Of a stretch of 64,000 nucleotides of DNA, positions 33,196 through 40,914 are shown in pieces (the first letter of the stretch is position 1; each line of letters starts with the position of its first letter). The position numbers and the translations under genes were made by a program. This DNA comes from Streptomyces chattanoogensis. Its GTDB lineage: Bacteria > Actinomycetota > Actinomycetes > Streptomycetales > Streptomycetaceae. The stretch is from positions 1 through 64,000 of the forward strand of contig NZ_LGKG01000162.1 in NCBI RefSeq assembly GCF_001294335.1, given 5' to 3'. The notes under the pieces were generated by a model, which was not told the DNA's origin, did no database searches, and saw nothing but the letters and a program-made list of their open reading frames with translations.

Positions 33196-34770
33196 CTACT
33201 GCCCAACCTGTCCTGGTTGCAGCACCTTGCTGAACAACACCTCGCCCCCTTCCTGACGCAGCCGCACGGTCAGCTCCCCGCTTCCCCCGTCGATGTCGAT
33301 CTCCCCGAAGTTCTGCGGACTCTCCGCGGGGGAGGTGTTCGCACGATCCGGTGCCTTGAGGAACGGCTGCGCGGGCCCGAACGTTCCATCCAGCTTCAGC
33401 GCCTGGAATCCGCCCGCGTTCAGCGGCCCGGACACGAACTCCCAGAACGGCTCGAAGTCCTTGAACGCCGCCCGCTCCGGTGCGTAGTGCTGCGCCGACG
33501 TGTAGTGCACATCCGTCGTCAGCCACACGGTGCCGGTGATCCGCCGGTGCTTGATGTGCCGCAGCAGCTCGGCCAGCTGCAGCTCACGCCCCAGAGGCGC
33601 GCCCGGATCGCCCTGCGCCACCGCCTCGAAGTCCGTCTTGCCGTCCGGCACGACCAGCCCCAGCGGCATGTCGGAGGCGATCACCTTCCACACCGCACGT
33701 GACCGCGACAGCTCCCGCTTGAGCCAGCGCAGCTGCTCCGCACCGAGAATGCCCTGCGGGTCATCGGTCTGACGGCCCGGCGAATTGGCATTGCGGTACC
33801 GGCGCATGTCCAGCACGAACACATCCAGCAGCGGGCCGTGCCGCACCACCCGGTAGACCCGGCCTCCCCCGTCGGCCCGCAGCGTACGGACCGGGAAGTA
33901 CTCGCTGAACGCCCGCAGCGACCGCGCCGAGAGCACATCCGCGTCCTTGACGGTGTACCGGTCGTCGTCGAGCAGCTGCCCCGGATACCAGTTGTTGTGC
34001 ACCTCGTGGTCGTCCCACTGGGTGATCGTGGGCACCTGGGCGTTGAACCGCCGCAGATTCTCATCCAGCAGGTTGTAGCGGAACGCGCCCCGGAACTCCG
34101 CCAGCGTCTCGGCGACCTTCGCCTTCTCCTCGGTCGTCACATTCCGCCAGATCCGCCCGTCCGGCAGCGTCACCCGCTCCGGGATCGGGTTGTCGGCGTA
34201 GATGTTGTCGCCGCTGCACAGAAAGAAGTCCGGGTCACGGCGCCGCATGTCCTCGTAGATGCGATAGCCGCCCCGGTCCGGGTTGATGCCCCAGCCCTGC
34301 CCGGCCAGATCCCCCGACCAGTGGAAGCGGACGCCGTCGCGGACGCGCTCGGGAGCCGTACGGAACGTCCCCGTGACCGGCTCGCCACTGCGCCGCGGGT
34401 CGTCGGGATCGGCCAGCACCACCCGGTAGTGGATCTGCTCCCCGGACGGCAGCCCGTGCAGCGGGGTGACCCCGGTGAAGTCCGTACCCGCCCCGATCAC
34501 CGGGCCGTGCCACGTCCGCGCATTGCGGAACGACTCCGTCGCCGCGGTCTGCACCAGCATCCGGGCCGGGCGGTCGGACCGTACCCACACCAGACCCGAC
34601 GACGTCGTCACATCCCCGACCTGCACACCCCAGTCGGCGCCGGGCCGCCCGCTGCGCGCCTGCGCCGGTGCACCACAGGTGAGCGCGGGCAGCGCCAGCA
34701 CGCCGGAACCGGCCGCCGCACCCCGCAACAACGACCGCCGCCCGAAGCCGCCGCCGGATCCCTGCACCAT
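33196..34770 (-). CDS. PhoD-family alkaline phosphatase, Tat-exported
   Basis: The 524-aa precursor has a twin-arginine signal GRRSLLRGAAAGSGVLALPALTC (RR at about 11-12), then a fibronectin-like N domain. The PhoD metal sites follow: HWSGDLAGQGWG, LCSGDNIYADNP, TQWDDHEVHNN and the late TTDVHYTSA. It hydrolyses phosphate mono- or diesters outside the cell using Ca/Fe. No PHO box was identified in the 147-bp upstream gap by eye. Length is usual. Confidence 0.92.
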   Translation of the reverse strand: MVQGSGGGFGRRSLLRGAAAGSGVLALPALTCGAPAQARSGRPGADWGVQVGDVTTSSGLVWVRSDRPARMLVQTAATESFRNARTWHGPVIGAGTDFTGVTPLHGLPSGEQIHYRVVLADPDDPRRSGEPVTGTFRTAPERVRDGVRFHWSGDLAGQGWGINPDRGGYRIYEDMRRRDPDFFLCSGDNIYADNPIPERVTLPDGRIWRNVTTEEKAKVAETLAEFRGAFRYNLLDENLRRFNAQVPTITQWDDHEVHNNWYPGQLLDDDRYTVKDADVLSARSLRAFSEYFPVRTLRADGGGRVYRVVRHGPLLDVFVLDMRRYRNANSPGRQTDDPQGILGAEQLRWLKRELSRSRAVWKVIASDMPLGLVVPDGKTDFEAVAQGDPGAPLGRELQLAELLRHIKHRRITGTVWLTTDVHYTSAQHYAPERAAFKDFEPFWEFVSGPLNAGGFQALKLDGTFGPAQPFLKAPDRANTSPAESPQNFGEIDIDGGSGELTVRLRQEGGEVLFSKVLQPGQVGQ

Positions 34771-34917
34771 CTGAAACCTCCATGTCGGACTTCGCCGGAC
34801 TGACCTCGGCCGATGTGCCGTTCGTACCGGGAGCCGGTGCCGGTGGCCCGAACTCCCGGTGTCCGGCGGCCGAACGGCGGATGCGCCGCCGGACCCGGAG
34901 CGTACCCACCGCCCGGC

Positions 34918-35754
34918 TCACACCGCCGCGACCGTGTCGAGGACGACGCGGGCCACCAGCGCGGGATCGTCGTTCATCGGGACATGACCGCAGCCCGGCA
35001 GCCGCACCAGACGGGCACCCGGGATCGTCTGCTTGGCGCGCACGCCCTGACGGGGCAGCAGCAGCCGGTCCCGGCTTCCCCAGCCGATGGTCACCGGGAC
35101 GTCCGGCACATCGGCCGTGAACCGCACCCCGCGCCCGGCCGCCAGCGTCGGCGCGAACCCGGGCGCCTCACGCAGCGCACGCGTCTCCGCCATCACCGCC
35201 TCGGCCGAACGGCGCCCGGGATGGGCATAGATGGTCCCGGTCAGCGAGGCCCGCCCGACGACGGACCGGGCCAGCGACGCCACCACCGGCTCCGGCAGCG
35301 CCTGCGCCCCCGCATACATGCCGCGCAGCACCCCGAAGGCGTACCGGCGCTCGGCCGGCGTCCAAAAGCCCGCGGGAGAAAAGGCGGTGACCGACCGTAC
35401 GGCCTTCACCCGGCCCAGCTCGAGGGCCAGCAGCCCGCCCAGCGAGTTCCCCACGACATGCGGACGCTCCAGCCCCAGCTCCGCGAAGGCCGCGGCGAGC
35501 AGCGGGACCACGGTCGGCAGGTCGTACGCGGTATCGCCGGGCAGCGCCGGCGAGGCACCGAAGCCGGGCAGGTCCACGGCGATCACCTCATGGGAGGCGG
35601 CGAGGATGTCGCAGACCGGGCGCCAGGCCTGGAGATGGTGTCCGATGCCGTGCAGCAGGACGACGGGCTCGCCCGCGCCCTTGCGCTCGTAGGCGACCGT
35701 GAACGGCGGCCGGCCGGCGGGACGGACACGGGCGAAGGAGACCGGGGCGGCCAT
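34918..35754 (-). CDS. Alpha/beta-fold hydrolase
   Basis: The 278-aa protein has the oxyanion motif VVLLHGIGHHLQAW, nucleophile elbow VGNSLGGLLAL (Ser), acid in TIGWGSRDRLLLP (Asp) and catalytic His in GCGHVPMNDDP. No signal peptide. The substrate is not predictable. ATG 35754 follows a GAGGAGCCCC box. Divergent from the sigma-factor gene. Confidence 0.9.
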   Translation of the reverse strand: MAAPVSFARVRPAGRPPFTVAYERKGAGEPVVLLHGIGHHLQAWRPVCDILAASHEVIAVDLPGFGASPALPGDTAYDLPTVVPLLAAAFAELGLERPHVVGNSLGGLLALELGRVKAVRSVTAFSPAGFWTPAERRYAFGVLRGMYAGAQALPEPVVASLARSVVGRASLTGTIYAHPGRRSAEAVMAETRALREAPGFAPTLAAGRGVRFTADVPDVPVTIGWGSRDRLLLPRQGVRAKQTIPGARLVRLPGCGHVPMNDDPALVARVVLDTVAAV

Positions 35755-35935
35755 GAGGGGGCTCCTCTGGGGGGTGGGAAGTGCGGTGGTGGTGCGGCGT
35801 ATCCGGACACGATGCCAGGCGCGCCGCCGCAGGGGACCCGCTCGCCCGGCACTGTGCCGCACACCACGTCAGCGAACGCCCGCGTCCCCTTCGTTTCCGC
35901 TGGACAACGCCGCGATCGCCGGGTGGGATGGCAGG

Positions 35936-36820
35936 GTGCTGACCGATTCCGCGACCGATGTCTTCGAAGAACACCGCCCCGTGCTCCACGGTGTGGCCTA
36001 CCGCATGCTCGGCCGGGTGGCCGACGCCGAGGACGTCGTCCAGGACGCCTGGCTGCGCTGGTCGTCCGCCGACCGCAGCGAGGTGCGCGAGCCACGCGCC
36101 TATCTGGTCCGCATCACCACCAGACTGGCCATCGACCGCCTCCGCCAGGTGCAGTCCCGCCGCGAGTCCTATGTCGGCCCCTGGCTGCCGGAACCCCTCG
36201 CCACCGACTTCGGCGGCACCGCACCCGACACCGCGGAGCGGGCGGTGTTCGCCGAGTCGGTCACCCTCGCCGTCCTCGTCGTCATGGAGTCGCTCTCCCC
36301 TCTGGAGCGCGCCGTGTTCGTCCTGCGCGAGGCCTTCGGCTATCCGTACGCGGAGATCGCCGCCGCCCTCGACCGCAGCGAGGCCGCCGTGCGCCAACTG
36401 GCGGGGCGGGCCCGCCGCCATGTCGAGGAGGGCAGGCCGCGCTTCGACGTCGATCCGGACCGGCGGCGCGATCTGACCGAGCGGTTCCTGGCCGCCGCGG
36501 CCGGTGACGACCTCGACGGCCTGATGCAGCTGCTGGCGGCGGACGCACGGCTGGTCGGTGACAGCGGCGGCAAGGCCAAGGCCCCGCTGCGCATCATCGA
36601 ATCCGCCGACAAGGTCGCCCGGTTCCTGCTCGGCGTGGCCGGGAAGCAGCCGGCCGGTTTGGAGTTCACCCTCCTCGAACTCAACGGCGGCATCGCGCTG
36701 CTGACGCACGTCGGCGGCATTCCGGACACCGTCCTCCAGCTCGATGTCGTGGACGGCCGGATCCAGACCGTCTACGTCGTCCGCAATCCCGACAAGCTGC
36801 GGTCGCTGGCGGCCAGTTGA
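35936..36820 (+). CDS. ECF sigma factor of the SigJ/ECF41 type with SnoaL-like C-terminus
   Basis: The 294-aa protein has sigma-2 (VFEEHRPVLHGVAYRMLGRV, EDVVQDAWLRW) and sigma-4 regions (LSPLERAVFVLREAFGYPYAEIA, SEAAVRQLAGRARRHV). The C-terminal 120 residues (LTERFLAAAAGDDLDGLMQLL, VVDGRIQTVYVVRNPDKL) form the SnoaL/NTF2-like domain that modulates ECF41 sigmas instead of a separate anti-sigma. GTG 35936 is the chosen start. No COE-type carboxymuconolactone decarboxylase gene adjoins. The 3' end overlaps the convergent racemase gene by 49 bp. Confidence 0.88.
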   Translation: MLTDSATDVFEEHRPVLHGVAYRMLGRVADAEDVVQDAWLRWSSADRSEVREPRAYLVRITTRLAIDRLRQVQSRRESYVGPWLPEPLATDFGGTAPDTAERAVFAESVTLAVLVVMESLSPLERAVFVLREAFGYPYAEIAAALDRSEAAVRQLAGRARRHVEEGRPRFDVDPDRRRDLTERFLAAAAGDDLDGLMQLLAADARLVGDSGGKAKAPLRIIESADKVARFLLGVAGKQPAGLEFTLLELNGGIALLTHVGGIPDTVLQLDVVDGRIQTVYVVRNPDKLRSLAAS

Positions 36821-37437
36821 GCGGCGGCCCGCAGGCCGGTCCGCGGGCTTGACAGCACGGGGACGCCGCCGGTGAGACGGTCGGCGGCGGACGCCATCGA
36901 CGCCTGCGCCAGCACGATCGCATCGGCGGCCGGCACCTCCCGCGCCGCGGCGGCCACCGCCTCCAGATAGCCCTCCGTATCACCCGCCTCGAACCGCTCC
37001 CACGCGCCCGGGACGAGCACCGTCCGCACCCGCACCGCCCGCCCTGCCCGGTCCGCCTCCTCGGCGATCAGATCCTCCGTGGGCGCGAGCGTGCTCGCCA
37101 GCGCGGCGAGCACCACGATCCGCGTCCCCGCGGCGACCGCGGCCGCGGCCATCGGCCGGTCCGCCCGCAGCACCGCCGGCCCGAGCCCGGCGCCGGCCGC
37201 CTCCGCCACCGCACCGATCGTCGAGCAGGTGCACAGCACCGCCCGGGCGCCCTCGCGAGCCGCCCCGGCAAGCGCCGCCGCGACCTCCTCCGCCACCGCG
37301 TCGGGCCCCAGCTCCCTTGCGCGGTCGAGGAGTTCGGGGCGCACGAGATGCCGGAGCGCGAGTCCGGGCGCCTCCTCGTCGCGCAGCGCGTCGAAGACCG
37401 GGACATGGACGGGCGAGGTGTGCAACAGGGTGAGCAT
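36772..37437 (-). CDS. Aspartate/glutamate/hydantoin racemase family protein
   Basis: The 221-aa protein has the two-cysteine-style Asp/Glu racemase fold with the N-terminal LLHTSPVHVPVFDAL, a catalytic-cysteine region AVLCTCSTIGAVAEA, and the second half RIVVLAALASTLAPTEDLI. In the second active-site position the motif reads IVLAQASMASA with no cysteine, so racemisation by the usual two-Cys mechanism is doubtful. Start ATG 37437. Confidence 0.75.
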   Translation of the reverse strand: MLTLLHTSPVHVPVFDALRDEEAPGLALRHLVRPELLDRARELGPDAVAEEVAAALAGAAREGARAVLCTCSTIGAVAEAAGAGLGPAVLRADRPMAAAAVAAGTRIVVLAALASTLAPTEDLIAEEADRAGRAVRVRTVLVPGAWERFEAGDTEGYLEAVAAAAREVPAADAIVLAQASMASAADRLTGGVPVLSSPRTGLRAAAQLAASDRSLSGLRTT

Positions 37438-37536
37438 GACCGCAGGGTAGCCAGCGCCGGAGCGGGCCGGCGACCGGGGAGGCCGCGCCGCCGGTGGCGG
37501 CGGAAACGGCCCGCGGATCGGACGTGGGCCCGCGGA

Positions 37537-37571
37537 TTGGTCTTGACCAAGGTTTCCACCGGCCATATCGT
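37537..37571 (+). promoter_or_regulatory. Promoter and dre-like operator of the GntR gene
   Basis: TTGGTCTTGACCAA (37537-37550) is a perfect palindrome around a TT centre and matches the HutC/DasR-type TGGTCTAGACCA operator closely. TTGACC within it is a good -35 hexamer (37543-37548), followed after 17 bp by TATCGT (-10). A repressor bound here would occlude the -35, consistent with autoregulation by the downstream gene. Confidence 0.65.
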
Positions 37572-37673
37572 CGGGATACTGCAACAACCTTTAATAAAGA
37601 AGCGCTCGAAATCGGGTCCGGCGGACCGACGGGGCCCCGGCCCCGCGGGGCAACGGCCAGTGCGGAGGACAGG

Positions 37674-38420
37674 GTGGGGACCACGCAGCTCGAAACGGCG
37701 CCGGAGCCGAAGTACTGGCACCTCAGGACCGTGCTCAGCGAGGCGCTGGACTCGGAGTTCGCGGTCGGCGAGATTCTGCCCAACGAGCGGGAACTGGCGG
37801 CGCGGTTCGGCGTCGCACGGGCCACGCTCCGGCAGGCGCTCGAACAGCTCGAGCTGGAGGGCAGACTGCAGCGCCGCCGCGGCGTGGGCACCACCGTCGC
37901 ACCGCCCCGGGTCGGCGTCGCCGTCGACCCCGCCCGCCACACCTGGCCCGGTGCCCCCGGCGACGACTGGCAGCCCCAGGACGCCACCGCGACCGAAACG
38001 GTCCCCGCCGCCGTCGCCCGCATCCTGGAAACCGCCCCCGGCGACCGCGTGCACATCGTCCGCCGCAGCCGCGTCACAGGCGGTCAGCCCGTCGCCGCCG
38101 AGCTGCTGTACGTGCCGTCCGTCCTCGTCCCCGGCTCCACCGCCGTGGCCTCGCTCAGCGCCCCGGCCCGCGCCCGCGCCGTCCTCAACGCCCTGCAGGA
38201 ACGGGAACTGGACGGCCAGGACCGCACCGTGGAACTCGGCTCGGCCCGCGCGGAGGACGCCAGGCAGCTGGACCGCCTGCCCGGCGCCCCGGTGCTCGTC
38301 GTCACCACCCGCTATGTCTCCGCCGGCCGCCCGGCCGCCGTCGCGGTCGCCACCTACCGCGCCGACACCTGCCGGCTCACCTTCGGCGAGAGCGACGCGG
38401 TGGCGGTGCTTGCGGGCTGA
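37674..38420 (+). CDS. GntR/HutC-family transcriptional regulator
   Basis: The 248-aa protein has an N-terminal winged HTH (about 8-75: LPNERELAARFGVARATLRQ, LEQLELEGRLQRRRGVGT) and a C-terminal UTRA-type ligand domain (VHIVRRSRVTGGQPVAAELLYV, LVVTTRYVSAGRPAAVAV). HutC-type members often sense sugar phosphates or histidine derivatives; the ligand is unknown. GTG 37674 follows GGAGGAC. It is convergent with a ROK regulator, and a long hairpin separates them. Confidence 0.9.
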   Translation: MGTTQLETAPEPKYWHLRTVLSEALDSEFAVGEILPNERELAARFGVARATLRQALEQLELEGRLQRRRGVGTTVAPPRVGVAVDPARHTWPGAPGDDWQPQDATATETVPAAVARILETAPGDRVHIVRRSRVTGGQPVAAELLYVPSVLVPGSTAVASLSAPARARAVLNALQERELDGQDRTVELGSARAEDARQLDRLPGAPVLVVTTRYVSAGRPAAVAVATYRADTCRLTFGESDAVAVLAG

Positions 38421-38476
38421 GGCCCTGGCATCCCCTAGGGGACGGTCGAACAGATCCCCTAGGGGATGCCAGGGCC
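38421..38476. terminator. Perfect 22-bp-stem bidirectional terminator
   Basis: Arms 38421-38442 and 38455-38476 are perfectly complementary over 22 bp, starting GGCCCTGGCATCCCCTAGGG. They enclose a 12-nt loop. Each arm contains the internal palindrome TCCCCTAGGGGA. It begins directly after the GntR stop (38418-38420) and faces the ROK gene end (38525), so it can stop transcription from both sides. Confidence 0.95.
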
Positions 38477-38524
38477 CCTTGCAGTCCACAACGCGGGGGC
38501 GCCCGGAGGGGTTCCCGCAGGTGT

Positions 38525-39688
38525 CTACCGGCGGCCCGTCACCGTGCTCTCCACCGCGAACAGTTCGCCCTCCACATGGTCGAGCGCGAGCCGCAGCGCC
38601 CCGGTGGCGACCGCCGCCTCGCCCAGCTCCGACAGGGCGACCTCCGGCGGGCGCAGACAGTAGCGCGCCAACTCCCCGCGCAGCGGCTCCAGCACACCGG
38701 CCAGACCCGCCGCCCAGCCGCCGACCACCACCAGCTCCGGGTCCAGCGCCAGCACCAGCGCCGCCACATCGTGCACCAGCCGCCGGATGAACCGCTCCAC
38801 CGCCTCCCGCGCCCGCGCATCCCCGTCCCGCGCCAGCGCGAACACCGCCGCGACCTGCGCCTCGTCCAGTGGTTGCAGCGGCTCACCGGTCGTCGACAGC
38901 AGCGTCTCCGGCGTCGCCTCCCGCCCCAGCAGATGCAGCGCGCCGATCTCCCCGGCCGCCCCGCCGAACCCCCGGTGCAGCCGCCCGCCGATCAGCGAAC
39001 CGGCCCCCGGGCTCAGCCCCGCAAGAACGAACACCACATCGCCGGACCCGGTTGCCGCACCCTTCCAGTGCTCGGCCACCGCCGCCGCGTTCGCATCGTT
39101 CTCGACCAGCACCGGGCAGCGGAACGACCGCCGCAGCCGTTCCCCCAGGGGGAGACCGGTCCAGCCGGGCAGCGCCGTACCCAGCCGCACGGTGCCGTCC
39201 GCCTCCACGATTCCCGGGCTGCCCACGCCCACCGCCCGCAGCGAACTGCGCGGCACCCCCGCCCGGCGCAGCAGATCGGCCACCACACCGCGCACCTGCT
39301 CCAGCCGCTCATCGGCCGGCGCGGTCTGGGCCACCGGGCGCTGCGCCGCATCCAGCACCTGCCCGCCCAGGTCGGCGAGCTGGGCCGCGACACGGTGCGG
39401 GCCGATCTCGATGCCCAGCAGATGGCCCGCCTCCGTACGGAACCGGAACCGGCGGGCCGGCCGTCCCTGGCGGCGCGCCTCGCCCTCCCCGGCGGCCGCC
39501 TCGGCCACCAGCCCGGTCTCGATGAGCCCCTCGACCACGCCCTCGACCGTCGGCCGGGACAGACCCGTCACCTGGACGAGATGGGTGAGCGTGGGGGAGT
39601 CCGCGGCGCGCAGTGCATGCAGCACCACCGCGGAGTTGATCCGTCGCAGCAGGGAGGGATCCCCACCCGTGAGCCGCCCCACCGTCAC
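38525..39688 (-). CDS. ROK-family transcriptional regulator
   Basis: The 387-aa protein has an N-terminal HTH (VLHALRAADSPTLTHLVQVT, SRPTVEGVVEGLIETGLV) and a ROK kinase-like domain (LLGIEIGPHRVAAQLADLGG, GVGSPGIVEADGTVRLG, VLVENDANAAAVAEHW). The signature LIGGRLHRGFGGAAGEIG is present, but the CxCGxxGC zinc cysteines of the family are absent. It may sense a sugar without the zinc-stabilised site. Start ATG/GTG near 39688. Confidence 0.88.
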   Translation of the reverse strand: MTVGRLTGGDPSLLRRINSAVVLHALRAADSPTLTHLVQVTGLSRPTVEGVVEGLIETGLVAEAAAGEGEARRQGRPARRFRFRTEAGHLLGIEIGPHRVAAQLADLGGQVLDAAQRPVAQTAPADERLEQVRGVVADLLRRAGVPRSSLRAVGVGSPGIVEADGTVRLGTALPGWTGLPLGERLRRSFRCPVLVENDANAAAVAEHWKGAATGSGDVVFVLAGLSPGAGSLIGGRLHRGFGGAAGEIGALHLLGREATPETLLSTTGEPLQPLDEAQVAAVFALARDGDARAREAVERFIRRLVHDVAALVLALDPELVVVGGWAAGLAGVLEPLRGELARYCLRPPEVALSELGEAAVATGALRLALDHVEGELFAVESTVTGRR

Positions 39689-39876
39689 TCTCCTCGCGTC
39701 GCGTGTCTGGCGGATCGTAGCCGGTCAGCGGGTGTGCGGCGAGACCCGGCAGCGGCCGCGCACGGCACCGGCACCGGCACGACGGCACCCGCGCGCAGAC
39801 CGGCTCGCCCCCTCCGCGCGCCCGGCGGACAAGCGGTGGACGGCCAATTGTCAGACCCCGGCGGTTTACTGACGGT

Positions 39877-40326
39877 ATGACGAGTGCGGAGCGGCTGAGG
39901 GTGATCGACGACCTGCGGGGCCGGACGTTCCCGGCCCGCAGGGAGCGGACCGCGGCGGGGGAGAGCGGCCCAGGGTTCCATGTGGTGCGGCTGTGGGAGA
40001 GCTCCCCGCTGTGGGACGCGGACCCGGCGGACGCCCGGGAGATACGCGAGGACTGCGCGGCCGAGCTGACGGCGCTGACCGCGGTGCTGTCCTTACGGTG
40101 GGGCGAGCCCGCCGTCCTCGAACTCTCCGGGGCCCTGGAACGGGCCGCGATGGGGCTGCCGGTCCGGCCGCCGCTGGACATCCTGTGCGGCCTGGTGCCC
40201 CGGCTGCACACCTGGCAGGAGGCGGGCCGCCGGGTCGCGGTCGGCGCGGGGCAGGGCGGACCGGAGCAGCCGTATCAGCTGCTGGCGGCGATTACCGACC
40301 CGGGCGCGCTACGGAGCCTGGACTGA
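39877..40326 (+). CDS. Hypothetical protein with a TTA codon (bldA-dependent candidate)
   Basis: The 149-aa soluble protein is acidic near its middle and contains GFHVVRLWESSPLWDADPAD, LRWGEPAVLEL and LDILCGLVPRLHTWQEAGRR. I do not recognise a domain. Codon 73 (40093-40095) is TTA, the rare leucine codon read by the bldA tRNA in streptomycetes, so translation may be developmentally limited. Divergent from the ROK gene with a 188-bp gap; the 3' end overlaps mug by 18 bp. Confidence 0.75.
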   Translation: MTSAERLRVIDDLRGRTFPARRERTAAGESGPGFHVVRLWESSPLWDADPADAREIREDCAAELTALTAVLSLRWGEPAVLELSGALERAAMGLPVRPPLDILCGLVPRLHTWQEAGRRVAVGAGQGGPEQPYQLLAAITDPGALRSLD

Positions 40327-40872
40327 CGCATCGGCGAAGGCCGCCGCGCGCAGCCGGCCGTACTCCTCCGCCATGGTGGCGAGCGTCCAGTGGGCGTTCA
40401 GGCCGCTGGGGTTGGGCAGTGCCCAGATGCGGGTGTCGCCGAGGGTGCGTTCCTGGGGGCCGATCGCGGCGTGCTTGTCGCCGAAGGCGACGCGGTAGGC
40501 CGTGACGCCCGCGACCGCAAGCCAGCGCGGCCGCAGCTGCGCCACCTTCTCGGCGAGCAGCCGCCCGCCCTCGCGGTACTCCTCGGCCGATAGTTCGTCG
40601 GCCCTGGCGGTCGGCCGGGCCACGACATTGGTGATGCCGAGGCCGTGTGCGAGGAGTTCCTGCTGCTCGGCAGGCGCGAACTGCCGCGGGGTGAAACCGG
40701 AGGCGTGCAGAACGGGCCAGAAGCGGTTGCCGGGGCGGGCGAAGTGATGGCCGGTGACGGCCGTCATCAGCCCCGGGTTGATGCCGCAGAAAAGCACCCG
40801 CAGACCGCTCGCGGCCACGTCAGGGACGAGGCGGTCGCGAGCGGCCTGGAGTTCTTCGGAGGTGAAACGCAT
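40309..40872 (-). CDS. mug: G/U mismatch-specific DNA glycosylase Mug
   Basis: The 187-aa UDG-family enzyme has the first catalytic motif VLFCGINPGLMTA, then HHFARPGNRFWPVLHASGF and the motif-2 segment ALPNPSGLNAHWTL. These define the Mug/TDG group, which removes uracil and thymine from mismatched pairs. Start ATG 40872. It is downstream of purB, 42 bp after its stop. Confidence 0.93.
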   Translation of the reverse strand: MRFTSEELQAARDRLVPDVAASGLRVLFCGINPGLMTAVTGHHFARPGNRFWPVLHASGFTPRQFAPAEQQELLAHGLGITNVVARPTARADELSAEEYREGGRLLAEKVAQLRPRWLAVAGVTAYRVAFGDKHAAIGPQERTLGDTRIWALPNPSGLNAHWTLATMAEEYGRLRAAAFADASVQAP

Positions 40873-40914
40873 ATCACCAGCGTGTCAGAAGCCCGGGGCG
40901 GGATGCGGCCCGGG

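Noticed and set aside
35699..35935. Upstream extension of the sigma factor reading frame
   Set aside because: The added residues are Arg/Thr-rich and overlap the start of the divergent hydrolase gene; GTG 35936 fits the family N-terminus.
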